A DNA stretch of 64,000 nucleotides from Loktanella sp. S4079 (GTDB taxonomy: Bacteria; Pseudomonadota; Alphaproteobacteria; Rhodobacterales; Rhodobacteraceae): NCBI RefSeq assembly GCF_000967725.1, contig NZ_JXYE01000002.1, positions 682,001 through 746,000 of the forward strand, given 5' to 3'. This document shows, piece after piece, positions 17,762-27,549 of the stretch; position 1 is the stretch's first letter, and each line of letters starts with the position of its first letter. A model generated the notes under the pieces. The model was given only the letters and a program-made list of their open reading frames with translations, was not told the DNA's origin and made no database searches. Made by a program: the position numbers and the translations under genes.

Positions 17762-19165
17762 ATGGGCGATATTTTAATTACCGATGACGAGCGCGATATT
17801 CGCGAACTTATTTCCGATATTCTCAAGGATGAGGGCTATACAACGCGGCTGGCGGGAACATCCGATGAATGTATGGCACAAATAACAAAGTCACCTCCGG
17901 CGTTGATGATCCTCGATATTTGGCTCAAGGATAGCAACATGGACGGGATCGACATTCTCAAGACCGTGAAGCGAGACTATCCTGACGTGCCCGTTGTGAT
18001 TATTTCGGGGCATGGGAACATTGAAATTGCGGTCGCCGCGATTAAACAAGGTGCTTACGACTTTATCGAAAAGCCGTTTAATATCGACCAGTTGCTGGTT
18101 GTTATTCGTCGCGCAATGGAAACGTCACGACTGCGCCGCGAGAACGTCGCGCTAAAACGTGGTGATGTGGCCAGCGCGGAAATGCTCGGGGATAGTGCTG
18201 CGTTTCGCGCCCTGAAGGCACAGTTGGATAAGGTGACGAAATCCAATGGTCGCGTGATGCTGACAGGGCCGGCAGGTGTCGGGAAAGAGATCGCAGCGCG
18301 CTATATTCATGCGAACTCGAACCGTTCCAGCGCACCATTCGTGACCGTGAATTCAGCCTCAATCGAGCCAGAACGCATGGAAGAGGTCCTGTTTGGACGC
18401 GAAGATAGCGGACGCGGTATCGAGCCTGGACTGCTCGAAGAGGCCAATGGCGGCGTGATCTATTTTGATGAGATTGCCGATATGCCTTTGGGCACGCAGT
18501 CGAAAATATTGCGCGTCTTGGTGGATCAACGTTTCCAACGTGTCGGGGGCGCCGAAAAGGTGCAGGTTGATCTGCGTGTCGTGTCGAGCACCAATCGCGA
18601 TCTGCCGGCCGCGATTGCAGCGGGCACATTCCGCGAAGAGCTGTATCACCGTCTGAACGTTGTGCCGATTGCTGTTCCGTCGTTGGAAGAGCGGCGCGAA
18701 GATATTCCTCTTTTGGCCGAGCATTTTATCGAAGTATTCAACAAGGCGCAGGGGATGCCGTTGCGCAAATTGGCCGACGATGCACGTGCATTGCTTCAGA
18801 CCATGCTGTGGCCGGGTAACGTGCGTCAGCTTAAGAATGTGATCGAACGTGTTCTTATCCTTGGTGAAAATACAGGTGATATTGCGGCTCGCGAGCTGCC
18901 CTCTGCCGAAGAAGGTGGCGGTAGCGATGAAGGGCGCATTGTTCTTGCCGGTGGTTTGGCAACCTTGCCATTGCGCGAAGCACGTGAGCTTTTTGAACGC
19001 GAATACCTCTTGACCCAGATTAACCGATTTGGTGGTAACATAAGTCGGACTGCGACTTTTGTCGGGATGGAGCGATCAGCGCTTCACCGTAAACTCAAAT
19101 CGCTTGGTGTGGTGACAACAAACAAGGCAGGCGGACGTGTCGCCTATGTCGAGGACGAAGCGTAA
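17762..19165 (+). CDS. ntrX: Response regulator NtrX
   Basis: AAA+ response regulator paired with NtrY. It has receiver Asp52 ('MILDIW'), an AAA+ domain with a P-loop written 'GPAGVGKE' and Walker B 'VIYFDEI', and a C-terminal Fis-type helix-turn-helix ('SRTATFVGMERSALHRKL'). The sigma-54 GAFTGA motif is replaced by 'FGREDSGRGIEPG', in keeping with NtrX proteins of this class. I start at 17762 because 'gagga' sits five bases upstream. ATGs at 17750 (overlapping ntrY, ATGA) and 17759 are alternatives. The stop overlaps the trkA start by one base. Confidence 0.95.
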   Translation: MGDILITDDERDIRELISDILKDEGYTTRLAGTSDECMAQITKSPPALMILDIWLKDSNMDGIDILKTVKRDYPDVPVVIISGHGNIEIAVAAIKQGAYDFIEKPFNIDQLLVVIRRAMETSRLRRENVALKRGDVASAEMLGDSAAFRALKAQLDKVTKSNGRVMLTGPAGVGKEIAARYIHANSNRSSAPFVTVNSASIEPERMEEVLFGREDSGRGIEPGLLEEANGGVIYFDEIADMPLGTQSKILRVLVDQRFQRVGGAEKVQVDLRVVSSTNRDLPAAIAAGTFREELYHRLNVVPIAVPSLEERREDIPLLAEHFIEVFNKAQGMPLRKLADDARALLQTMLWPGNVRQLKNVIERVLILGENTGDIAARELPSAEEGGGSDEGRIVLAGGLATLPLREARELFEREYLLTQINRFGGNISRTATFVGMERSALHRKLKSLGVVTTNKAGGRVAYVEDEA

Positions 19166-20541
19166 TGAAAGTCATTATCTGTGGCGCGGGGCAAGTCGGT
19201 TGGCAAATCGCGCGCCATTTGTCGGGTGAACGCAACGATGTAACAGTCGTTGATAATAACCCGGAGCTGGTGCGACGTGCGACAGATACGCTCGATGTGC
19301 AGGGCATTGCAGGCCACGCAAGTTACCCCGATGTATTGGATCGTGCCGGTGCCCGTGACGCGGATATGATTATCGCGGCGACCCATTCGGACGAGGTCAA
19401 TATGGTGACCTGTCAGGTTGCGCATTCGGTGTTTGCGGTGCAACGCAAGATCGCGCGACTGCGCGCGCAGAACTATCTCGATGCGATTTATTCAGATCTG
19501 TACCGGCGTGATCACCTGCCAATTGACGTTGTGATTTCACCCGAGAAAGAAGTCGCAGAGGCCGCGCTTCAACGTCTTGCCGCGCCTGCCGCCTTTGATA
19601 CAGAGAGCTTTCTTGAGGGGCGTGCACAGCTTTTGGGGATCACGATTGATGATGATTGTCCCGTCATCAACACCCCTTTGCGGCAGTTGACGGATCTATT
19701 TTCGACGCTTCGCGCAATTGTTGTCGGGATCAGGCGCGATGGCGCATTGTTTGTGCCGTCCGCCGGAGATCAGATATTTGCCGGCGACGAATGCTATATT
19801 TTTTGCGATACGCAAGATATGCCACGTACGCTCGAGATTTTTGGAAAAACGCAGTCGAAACAAGAACGTATCGTGATCATTGGCGGCGGAAATGTGGGTC
19901 TTGGGGTGGCGCAAGCGCTTGAGGCACGAACGGAACGGGTGCGTGTGAAGGTGATTGAAAAAGACCGAACCATCGCCGAGGACGCAGCGGATGCGCTTGA
20001 CCGGACGATTGTTCTCCATGGGGACGGGTTGAATAGCGCTCTTTTGGAAGAGGCGAATATCTCGACTGCTGACGCCGTTCTGGCTGTGACTGATGATGAT
20101 AAGACAAATATCCTTGTCTCGGTCCGCGCCAAAGAGATGGGCTGCCCGATGTCTATCTGTTTGATCAATGACCCAACCTTGGTGCCACTGATGGGGCCGC
20201 TTGATATTGATGCTTATATTAACCCGCGCGCGACAACGGTTAGTTCAATCTTGCGCCATATTCGGCACGGGCGCGTACGTGGCGTCTATTCGATTGGTGA
20301 TGCTGAAGGCGAAGTTATCGAAGCGCAAGTTTTGGGGACATCGCCAATTGCCGGGCAACGCATTCGCGATATCGCATTCCCCGAAGGCACAATCATCGGC
20401 GGGATAATGAAGGACGAAAAATTCACCAAACCCGTTGGGGATACCCGCGTCGAAGAAGGGGATGTGATTGCGATCTTTGCAATGAGTCATGACGTCCCAG
20501 AGGTCGAACGACTCTTGCAGGTTTCGATTGATTTCTTCTGA
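19165..20541 (+). CDS. trkA: Trk potassium uptake regulatory subunit TrkA
   Basis: Peripheral cytoplasmic NAD(H)-binding gating subunit of the Trk K+ transporter. The 458 residues contain two tandem RCK units, each with a Rossmann dinucleotide motif: 'IICGAGQVGWQIA' at the N-terminus and 'IVIIGGGNVGLGVA' around residue 235. Each Rossmann domain is followed by a TrkA-C ligand domain. It is joined by one-base stop/start overlaps to ntrX and trkH. This continuity of nitrogen regulators with K+ uptake is the usual arrangement in alphaproteobacteria. Confidence 0.97.
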   Translation: MKVIICGAGQVGWQIARHLSGERNDVTVVDNNPELVRRATDTLDVQGIAGHASYPDVLDRAGARDADMIIAATHSDEVNMVTCQVAHSVFAVQRKIARLRAQNYLDAIYSDLYRRDHLPIDVVISPEKEVAEAALQRLAAPAAFDTESFLEGRAQLLGITIDDDCPVINTPLRQLTDLFSTLRAIVVGIRRDGALFVPSAGDQIFAGDECYIFCDTQDMPRTLEIFGKTQSKQERIVIIGGGNVGLGVAQALEARTERVRVKVIEKDRTIAEDAADALDRTIVLHGDGLNSALLEEANISTADAVLAVTDDDKTNILVSVRAKEMGCPMSICLINDPTLVPLMGPLDIDAYINPRATTVSSILRHIRHGRVRGVYSIGDAEGEVIEAQVLGTSPIAGQRIRDIAFPEGTIIGGIMKDEKFTKPVGDTRVEEGDVIAIFAMSHDVPEVERLLQVSIDFF

Positions 20542-22061
20542 TGGGCTGGATCGTTAAGCTTCCATTTTTTGTGGTGCTCATGGGCATCGGCGCGTTGGCG
20601 ATGTTGGTGCCCGCAGTGCATGGCGTGATTTTGGAAGACTTCACCACCATGCGCGTGTTCTTTTACGGTTTCTTGCTATTTTCCATGCTGACATTGGTCG
20701 TCGGATTGGCGACGGCGGGCTATGCACCAACCAATGTCGCGCGTAGCCAACTGATAGGCTTGCTGTCGGCGTTTACACTGCTGCCGCTGATGTTTGCGGT
20801 CCCGTTTTACGAGGCCATTGGCAACACGACCTACATCAACGCATGGTTCGAAATGGTGTCAAGCTTCACCACGACCGGGGCGACCGTTTACGATACATCT
20901 GGTCGTTTGACTCCATCATTGCACCTGTGGCGTGCGCTTGTGGGATGGCTTGGTGGTTTGTTGGTTTGGGTCACGGCGGTGTCTATCTTTGCTCCAATGA
21001 ACCTTGGTGGATTTGAGGTGCGTGCAACCTCAAACATCGGCAAAGGGGCAGGGTCCGCGCTTACCCAGATTTCACGGATTGCCGATCCTTCAGAACGTTT
21101 GGTCCGGTACACGCTGACGCTGACACCAATTTATGTCGGGCTAACATTTGTGTTGTGGATCGGGTTGGTCGTCGCGGGTGAATTTCCCTACGTGGCGCTC
21201 TGCCATGCAATGTCGACGCTATCAACGTCAGGAATTTCGCCAATTGATGGGCTGTACTACGCGGTCTCTGGATTCTGGGGCGAATTGCTGATCCTTGGCT
21301 TTCTTATTTTTGCCTTGTCACGTTTGACGTTTAGCCGCGGCATGATGGGAGAAGCGAACAAAGGTCTCTGGCACGATCCCGAGTTTCGCACTGCGATGGT
21401 CTTGATCGGATTGGTCACAGCGGCCCTGTTTTTTCGTCACTTTATTGGGGCAGCCGACCAGCAGAGCATGGTAACCATTCAACAAATTTTTGCTGCACTT
21501 TGGGGCAGCCTGTTTACCGTGACCTCGTTTTTGACCACCACCGGGTTCGAATCGCATTTTTGGGACGGTGCCGCTTCTTGGTCAGGGTTGAACACGCCGG
21601 GTCTGTTTCTGACGGGTATGGCCCTGATCGGCGGTGGGGTTGCGACGACAGCAGGCGGCGTAAAACTTTTGCGGATCTATGCCCTGTTTCGTCACGGTGA
21701 ACGAGAACAAGAACGGCTCTTGCATCCATCGTCCATCGGCGGAGGCGGCAAAGAGGCGCGCCGCATCCGTAAACAAGGTGCGTATATTTCGTGGATATTC
21801 TTCATGCTCTTTGCGCTTAGCATTGCTGCAGTCATGACGCTGATGTCCTTGACCGGCGTGCAATTTGAAACTTCGATGGTGCTCAGTGTTTCGGCATTGT
21901 CGACCACTGGCCCACTGGCCGCGGTCGCAGCCGAAGTACCGATTGCCTATTCCGGTATACCAGATAGTGCCAAGGTCATTCTTGCGGCTGCAATGGTATT
22001 GGGGCGCTTGGAAACGCTCGCAATCATCGCGCTATTTAACCCTGAAATTTGGCGCGGTTAA
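20541..22061 (+). CDS. trkH: Trk potassium transporter membrane subunit TrkH
   Basis: Ion-conducting membrane subunit of the Trk system. The 506 residues have about ten to twelve membrane segments arranged in four membrane-pore-membrane repeats. Pore-loop sequences with the expected T-x-G pattern are visible as 'SFTTTGATV', 'TLSTSGISP', 'SFLTTTGFES' and 'ALSTTGPLA', which together form the K+ selectivity filter. The start overlaps the trkA stop (TGATG). Downstream, a ~110-base gap precedes hfq. Confidence 0.96.
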   Translation: MGWIVKLPFFVVLMGIGALAMLVPAVHGVILEDFTTMRVFFYGFLLFSMLTLVVGLATAGYAPTNVARSQLIGLLSAFTLLPLMFAVPFYEAIGNTTYINAWFEMVSSFTTTGATVYDTSGRLTPSLHLWRALVGWLGGLLVWVTAVSIFAPMNLGGFEVRATSNIGKGAGSALTQISRIADPSERLVRYTLTLTPIYVGLTFVLWIGLVVAGEFPYVALCHAMSTLSTSGISPIDGLYYAVSGFWGELLILGFLIFALSRLTFSRGMMGEANKGLWHDPEFRTAMVLIGLVTAALFFRHFIGAADQQSMVTIQQIFAALWGSLFTVTSFLTTTGFESHFWDGAASWSGLNTPGLFLTGMALIGGGVATTAGGVKLLRIYALFRHGEREQERLLHPSSIGGGGKEARRIRKQGAYISWIFFMLFALSIAAVMTLMSLTGVQFETSMVLSVSALSTTGPLAAVAAEVPIAYSGIPDSAKVILAAAMVLGRLETLAIIALFNPEIWRG

Positions 22062-22175
22062 CATAGGTTGCAGTGTTTTCCTTTTGGGGCTGGAAACTCT
22101 GTGTGGGTCGCGACATACTGCGGCTAACAGCGAGGGGCCGATGCGCGGCCGTAATAACAAAAAAAGGGTGTCACA

Positions 22176-22409
22176 ATGGCCGCCGACAAAGCAAATTTGC
22201 AAGATGCATTTCTAAACCACGTTCGCAAGACCAAGGTTCCAGTGACGATCTTCTTGGTGAACGGGGTGAAATTGCAAGGCGTGATCACTTGGTTTGATAG
22301 TTTCTGCGTATTGCTGCGTCGCGATGGACAAGCCCAGCTTGTTTACAAGAGTGCGATTTCAACAATCATGCCAGCGCAACCTATCAGCCTCTATGAAGGC
22401 GAAGAGTAA
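22176..22409 (+). CDS. hfq: RNA chaperone Hfq
   Basis: A 77-residue Sm-like protein that forms a hexameric ring and helps small RNAs pair with mRNAs. The Sm1 motif is at '[20 protein letters not shown]' and the Sm2 motif is '[10 protein letters not shown]'. The N-terminal '[11 protein letters not shown]' and short acidic tail (YEGEE) are typical of the short alphaproteobacterial Hfq. It has its own upstream gap with the ribosome site 'aaaagggtg' and is followed two bases later by hflX, a conserved hfq-hflX pair. Confidence 0.98.
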   Translation: MAADKANLQDAFLNHVRKTKVPVTIFLVNGVKLQGVITWFDSFCVLLRRDGQAQLVYKSAISTIMPAQPISLYEGEE

Positions 22410-22411
22410 GA

Positions 22412-23686
22412 TTGCAAACACATGATCGGCCCGTGACGCGGGCGTGGGTGCTTCACCCTGATCTCAAGACAGATCACCAGCGCCGTGCCGCAGGGTCAGC
22501 GCTGGAAGAAGCCGTTTCTTTGGCTGCTGCGCTTCCTGATCTGGAAGTCGTCGGTAGCAATACCGTGCGTCTGCCCAAAATTCATCCCGGTAAGCTGTTT
22601 GGAACCGGTAAGATCGAGGAACTGAAGGCCGTATTCAAGGAAAATGACGTTGCCTTGGTACTGATTGATGGCCCCGTGACGCCGGTTCAGCAACGCAACC
22701 TTGAAAAAGAATGGGGTGTGAAGCTGCTGGATCGAACGGGTTTGATCCTTGAGATTTTCAGCGACCGCGCACGCACTTCTGAGGGAGTTCTGCAGGTTGA
22801 GATGGCAGCATTGTCCTATCAACGGACACGTCTGGTGCGAGCCTGGACCCACCTTGAGCGACAGCGTGGTGGCCTCGGGTTTGTGGGCGGTCCTGGGGAA
22901 ACCCAGATCGAGGCAGACCGCCGCGCGATTGACGAACAGCTGGGGCGACTGCGCCGCCAGTTGGCAAAGGTGGTGAAAACCCGCGAGCTACACCGCGCGT
23001 CGCGTGCCAAGGTCCCGTTTCCGATTGTGGCACTGGTTGGCTATACTAACGCGGGTAAATCGACGCTTTTCAACCGGCTGACTGGGGCAGAAGTCTTTGC
23101 CAAAGATATGCTTTTTGCGACCCTCGATCCTACGATGCGCAAAATCGTTCTGCCGACCGGTGATGAGGTCATTCTTTCGGATACGGTTGGTTTTATCAGT
23201 GACTTGCCGACTGAACTGGTTGCTGCATTCCGCGCGACCTTGGAAGAAGTCCTTGATGCAGATTTGATCGTTCATGTGCGCGATATCAGCCACGAACAGA
23301 CCGAAGAGCAAGCGCAAGATGTAATGGCAATCCTACAAAGCCTTGGTGTTGCCGAAGAGGCGCCTTTGATCGAGGTTTGGAATAAGATCGACCAACTTTC
23401 TGACGAAGATCACGATGCGATGATCACGCAGGCTGGTCGTACCGACGATCTATTTGCAGTTTCTGCTGTCACTGGCGAAGGGATGGAGCCACTGCTTGCC
23501 GCCATTCCGAACAAGCTAAAAGATCCACGGTCCGAGGCGCAGGTCACCTTGTCCTTTGCCGAAGGGCGCAGGCGGGCATGGTTGTTCGACGCAGGTATCG
23601 TCACGCAAGAGGTCCAAACCGATACGGGCTACACGATCAGCGTTTTCTGGACGGAACTGCAAAAGGAACGGTTCTCTCGCCTCTAA
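22412..23686 (+). CDS. hflX: Ribosome-associated GTPase HflX
   Basis: GTPase that binds the large ribosomal subunit and splits stalled ribosomes under stress. The N-terminal HflX domain covers about residues 20-190, with 'VLIDGPVTPVQQRNLEK' and the glycine-rich 'GGPGETQIEADRR'. The G domain has 'GYTNAGKST' (G1), 'DTVGFI' (G3) and 'NKID' (G4). The likely start is TTG at 22412, since no in-frame ATG exists near the N-terminus; a GTG at 22433 is the alternative. It shares four bases at its 3' end with the convergent acylase gene. Confidence 0.95.
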   Translation: MQTHDRPVTRAWVLHPDLKTDHQRRAAGSALEEAVSLAAALPDLEVVGSNTVRLPKIHPGKLFGTGKIEELKAVFKENDVALVLIDGPVTPVQQRNLEKEWGVKLLDRTGLILEIFSDRARTSEGVLQVEMAALSYQRTRLVRAWTHLERQRGGLGFVGGPGETQIEADRRAIDEQLGRLRRQLAKVVKTRELHRASRAKVPFPIVALVGYTNAGKSTLFNRLTGAEVFAKDMLFATLDPTMRKIVLPTGDEVILSDTVGFISDLPTELVAAFRATLEEVLDADLIVHVRDISHEQTEEQAQDVMAILQSLGVAEEAPLIEVWNKIDQLSDEDHDAMITQAGRTDDLFAVSAVTGEGMEPLLAAIPNKLKDPRSEAQVTLSFAEGRRRAWLFDAGIVTQEVQTDTGYTISVFWTELQKERFSRL

Positions 23687-26145
23687 GGGGCGGGCGTAAG
23701 GACCGTTACCCCCACAGCCGCCGCCCGTGCAAGCGCTGGATCAAGCGACATCGGAATATATTCGCCACGCCGCCACAGTTCACCCAAGTTATCGTAATAG
23801 CGCGATAGCGGGTGGCCTGATTGACCTGTTGCAGTGACAAACACCGAACTATCTGGGTCTGCAAAGTCATAGACCCCCCGATAACCCGCCGCATGGACGT
23901 TTTGAAATGGCGCTGGCCCTGCGCCCGATGTCTTGCCGCGTTGAAGGGTATTGTCTCCGCCGCTTGTCGATTGCCGGATATTAACAATCCAGTTCAGGAT
24001 TGGAGTTTGTCCCAAAACCGGGTGGTCGTGGGTCGCAACATGGGCGTCGCCCCAGCGTACGGCCTCGATTGCAGTGCTTTGTGTTTCGGTGATCCAGAGT
24101 AGGGCATCATCTAAGGCTTGTCGCGCGATATCAGTACAGGTCTCAACAGGTGCAGATTGAATGACATCACACCAGATGCCCGCGCCATCAATGTCACGGA
24201 ATACGCGTTCAATAAAGACCGGATCAACATGCGTGAATTCCGCAGCGAGCGGTCCCAACTCATCGCGGATCAATCGCTGTTGTACGGCGCGCACCCACGC
24301 CGCGTAGATCAACGGCTCTGGCAGATGCTCGTTCATCTCACCATTCCACGCGGACAAGAGGTCTAGTGCAACCTGTCTGCGGCGTTCTGGCGTGCCTTCG
24401 GGGGCGGCGTCACCTGTGTACCAAAGGTCAGCACCCATCAGTGCCGATAGCGTACGCGCGGTAAAGCTCACCGTATCAAGTTGCGCCTCGATAAAGCTGT
24501 CGCGGGTGTGCACCTCGCGGGCTTGCATCAATCGCCGCCAACGGTGAATCCGCTGTGTATCGCCCCAGAGATAGGACACATGGTGTGGAAACGGGCGATC
24601 AACTGTCTTGTTATTCGTATTGCCCAGAATGCCGCCTTGCGGATTTATAAAGATTGGGTTGTCGCTATAGGCGAAACGCCCTTGCCAGCGGTTTTGAGGC
24701 AGATATCCAAAGGACGGGAAACGCCCTTGGCTTTCATGTTGCGCACTACGCGCTGGGATCGCTCCGATGGTTTTCATTGCAATTCGATTGCGATCGGCAA
24801 GGGTGAGGTTCAGCGCGGGCGCGATGAAATCTTCACCAGCGCGGATGGCCTCGTTTACGGTGCGGGACTTCATGATGCGCAGCGCCGACGAGATTGATGT
24901 GTCGCGATCTGATAGCGCGCTCCAAGAAATGGCGGTTACATGGTCGGGTGGCGTGATCGTACCCAGATCAAAGTGGTTGCCGGGCATGACCGGACCATTC
25001 GCCGTCCAGCGCAGCTTGAGCGTTACAGCAGGTGCATCTTTGATGTTAATAATGCTGTCGCGGGTCCGAAACGGAACCCAGCCATCAGGGCCCCGATATT
25101 GGTCGCGGTTATCGGGGTTCACTTCTTCGATCATAATATCGAGATCATCGACATAACCGGCAGTAATACCCCAACCCAAGCTATCGCTGCGACCGGTCAG
25201 CACCAATGGCAATCCGGGGATGGTGGCGCCAATAACGCCGCCAGTTTCAAGTTCGAGCCGCGCAAGATACCACAGGGTTGGCGCGGTCAGACCAAGATGC
25301 GGATCATTCGCCAAGAGGGTCGATCCCGTGGCAGACCGTGACGCGTTTGCAGCCCAGGCGTTGGACGCACCGGCAAGTTCTGCAGGCTTAAACGGAGAAA
25401 GCGAATTTTCCGCAATCCGCATGTTGGGCGTATATTCTGGAACACCGGGCACCAGCTCCGCATATTGCGGCAAGGCTGCAATCCCCGTCGTCGGATCATC
25501 GGGCAAAATATCGCGGAGCCGATCATTGTCGAGCAGCAGGGACGTGCGTGCGCGTAACACCTCATTTGCGAGGTGGGGCGATAGCTGAAGCGCGAGATAC
25601 TTTAAAATGGCGATGGAATCAGCCGGATCCCAAGGTGCGATCGGATGGCTAAAGAGCCACATTTCAGGTGCACCACGTCCGCGGGCACCAGCGTTAACCT
25701 CGTTCATCCATGCGTTCACACCCGCAGCATAAGCGTTGAGTGCAGCCGTCGTCTGTTCATCTTGCACTTTGGCTGAAGCAACTGACAGGTTGTAAATGTC
25801 ATAGCGGCGCATTTCTTCGTCCAATGCGACCGTATCTTCACCGAACAGTTCCGACAGCCGCCCCTGAACCGTGCGGCGCAACATTGTCATTTGCCACAGG
25901 CGGTCTTGGGCGTGGGCATAACCTAGGGCGAAAAAGACATCCGCGTCATTGTCCCCAAATATATGGGGGACATTGGCGTTGTCGCGCACGATCTCGACCG
26001 TCGCGCTGATCCCGGCGACATCGCTTTGTGCGTTGTAGTCGGGCAGGGACCGTGACGCAAAATAGTAGGCCAGTGAAATGGTCGCAACGGTGAGTACGAT
26101 CAAAGCCGTTGCGAGCCTGATAAGCCAACGAAAGGTAAACGCCAT
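23683..26145 (-). CDS. Penicillin acylase family N-terminal-nucleophile hydrolase
   Basis: An 820-residue Ntn hydrolase precursor; members cleave amide bonds of beta-lactams, N-acyl-homoserine lactones or other acylated amines in the periplasm. An N-terminal hydrophobic segment (about residues 8-30) acts as signal or anchor. The autocatalytic cleavage point and nucleophile is Ser261 in 'AGASNAWAANAS', giving an alpha chain (~230 residues) and a ~560-residue beta chain. Later family landmarks include 'NNKTVDRPF' and 'GQSGHPLSRYYDN'. It lies 57 bases downstream of livM on the same strand with 'gaggt' at its ribosome site, so it may be transcribed with the liv operon. Actual substrate unknown. 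Confidence 0.92.
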   Translation of the reverse strand: MAFTFRWLIRLATALIVLTVATISLAYYFASRSLPDYNAQSDVAGISATVEIVRDNANVPHIFGDNDADVFFALGYAHAQDRLWQMTMLRRTVQGRLSELFGEDTVALDEEMRRYDIYNLSVASAKVQDEQTTAALNAYAAGVNAWMNEVNAGARGRGAPEMWLFSHPIAPWDPADSIAILKYLALQLSPHLANEVLRARTSLLLDNDRLRDILPDDPTTGIAALPQYAELVPGVPEYTPNMRIAENSLSPFKPAELAGASNAWAANASRSATGSTLLANDPHLGLTAPTLWYLARLELETGGVIGATIPGLPLVLTGRSDSLGWGITAGYVDDLDIMIEEVNPDNRDQYRGPDGWVPFRTRDSIINIKDAPAVTLKLRWTANGPVMPGNHFDLGTITPPDHVTAISWSALSDRDTSISSALRIMKSRTVNEAIRAGEDFIAPALNLTLADRNRIAMKTIGAIPARSAQHESQGRFPSFGYLPQNRWQGRFAYSDNPIFINPQGGILGNTNNKTVDRPFPHHVSYLWGDTQRIHRWRRLMQAREVHTRDSFIEAQLDTVSFTARTLSALMGADLWYTGDAAPEGTPERRRQVALDLLSAWNGEMNEHLPEPLIYAAWVRAVQQRLIRDELGPLAAEFTHVDPVFIERVFRDIDGAGIWCDVIQSAPVETCTDIARQALDDALLWITETQSTAIEAVRWGDAHVATHDHPVLGQTPILNWIVNIRQSTSGGDNTLQRGKTSGAGPAPFQNVHAAGYRGVYDFADPDSSVFVTATGQSGHPLSRYYDNLGELWRRGEYIPMSLDPALARAAAVGVTVLTPAP

Positions 26146-26202
26146 GAGGACCTCTGGGTTTCTTATTGGCCCCGTTTTATCAATGCTATCGAGAAGAACA
26201 AG

Positions 26203-27549
26203 TTAGCGTTCAGGGATCAATCCACGTGGGCTGAAACGCAGCACAATCAGCAGGACCAGCCCCATGGTGAGCAGTCGCATATAGGCCGCAGATTCGATCA
26301 TCCGATCCTTCAGCGCGCTACCATCCTCGAGCCCGCTGGACAGCAGGTTCATCAAGCCAAGTCCCAAGGGTTCAACTTGGACCCAGAGCCACCAGATCAG
26401 AATGCCCCCAAGGACAGCACCAAAGTTATTTCCAGATCCACCTACGATCACCATGACCCAAACAAGAAAGGTAAACCGTAGCGGTTGATAGGTGCCCGGT
26501 GTCAACTGCCCATCCAATGTTGTCATCATTGCCCCGGCAATCCCGCAGATGGCGGACCCCAGCACGAAAATCTGTAGGTGTCGCGCGGTAACGTTTTTGC
26601 CCATCGCAGCCGCCGCTGTTTCGTTGTCTCGGATGGCGCGCATCATTCGACCCCAAGGGCTCTTCAAAGCGGTTTGCGAAAGCCACAGGATCACCAAAAG
26701 CACAATCGCAAAGAGCACGGTATAGCAAAGCTTTGTGTAAATCGTTGAGGCCGCAACCGGATCAAGACCAAAGCTCGCCGCGCGCGCGATAAACCCCGGA
26801 TCGTTTTGCAGCGTTACCTCATACGGTACGGGACGCGGTAAGCCATTGACGTTTTTTACACCACGGGCAAGCCAGTCTTCGTTCTTGAGAACGGCGATGA
26901 TAATCTCGGCAATGCCCAAGGTCGCAATCGCGAGGTAGTCAGAACGCAGTCCCAGTGCAGTCTTGCCAATGATCCACGCTGCACCAGCAGCTAAAACGCC
27001 ACCCATGGGCCAAGCAAGCAGTATGAAATAGTCAGGCAGGGGCAGCCCATCGGCTGTTTGATGTGGCCCAAAGATGTTTAATCCGCCCAAATATCCCGTA
27101 GAGGCCGGGTTCACAGATTCGACTGCGTTCACGCCGCCATCAAATACTGCGCGGTAGATGACAAAACCGAGGATTAAGATCGCGATTGTGCCAAAGGTCT
27201 GGACCCGCCCAGCAGTGCGTTTGCGGAACATGACGACGGCGATAACGGTCGCCACACCCAACGCAAGACCTGCAAGGATCGAGATACCGCCAGCCGACCA
27301 TGCTTCGCCAACTGGGGGCATCCCAATCAACACCGCCGCTAGTCCACCCAGTGCTACGAAACCCATCACACCGATGTTAAACAACCCGGCAAAGCCCCAC
27401 TGCAAATTGACGCCAAGCGCCATTATTGCCGACACCAACCCCATGTTGAGAATAAAGAGAGCCGAGTTCCATCCTTGGACCATGCCAGTTCCGACCAAAA
27501 GCAGGCCGACAAATGCAAACAAGAACGTGTTTTTCAGTGCAGGGTTCAT
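26203..27549 (-). CDS. livM: Branched-chain amino acid ABC transporter permease LivM
   Basis: Membrane subunit of a HAAT-family ABC importer. The 448 residues have about ten to eleven membrane segments and carry the coupling motif region 'GRMMRAIRDNETAAAAMGKN', which contacts the ATPases. The 'GFAGLFNIGVMGFVALGG' segment is the family signature. It is somewhat long for LivM because of a loop around residues 100-165. It overlaps livH by four bases (ATGA). The substrate could be branched-chain amino acids, amides or urea; the sequence alone does not decide. Confidence 0.93.
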   Translation of the reverse strand: MNPALKNTFLFAFVGLLLVGTGMVQGWNSALFILNMGLVSAIMALGVNLQWGFAGLFNIGVMGFVALGGLAAVLIGMPPVGEAWSAGGISILAGLALGVATVIAVVMFRKRTAGRVQTFGTIAILILGFVIYRAVFDGGVNAVESVNPASTGYLGGLNIFGPHQTADGLPLPDYFILLAWPMGGVLAAGAAWIIGKTALGLRSDYLAIATLGIAEIIIAVLKNEDWLARGVKNVNGLPRPVPYEVTLQNDPGFIARAASFGLDPVAASTIYTKLCYTVLFAIVLLVILWLSQTALKSPWGRMMRAIRDNETAAAAMGKNVTARHLQIFVLGSAICGIAGAMMTTLDGQLTPGTYQPLRFTFLVWVMVIVGGSGNNFGAVLGGILIWWLWVQVEPLGLGLMNLLSSGLEDGSALKDRMIESAAYMRLLTMGLVLLIVLRFSPRGLIPER

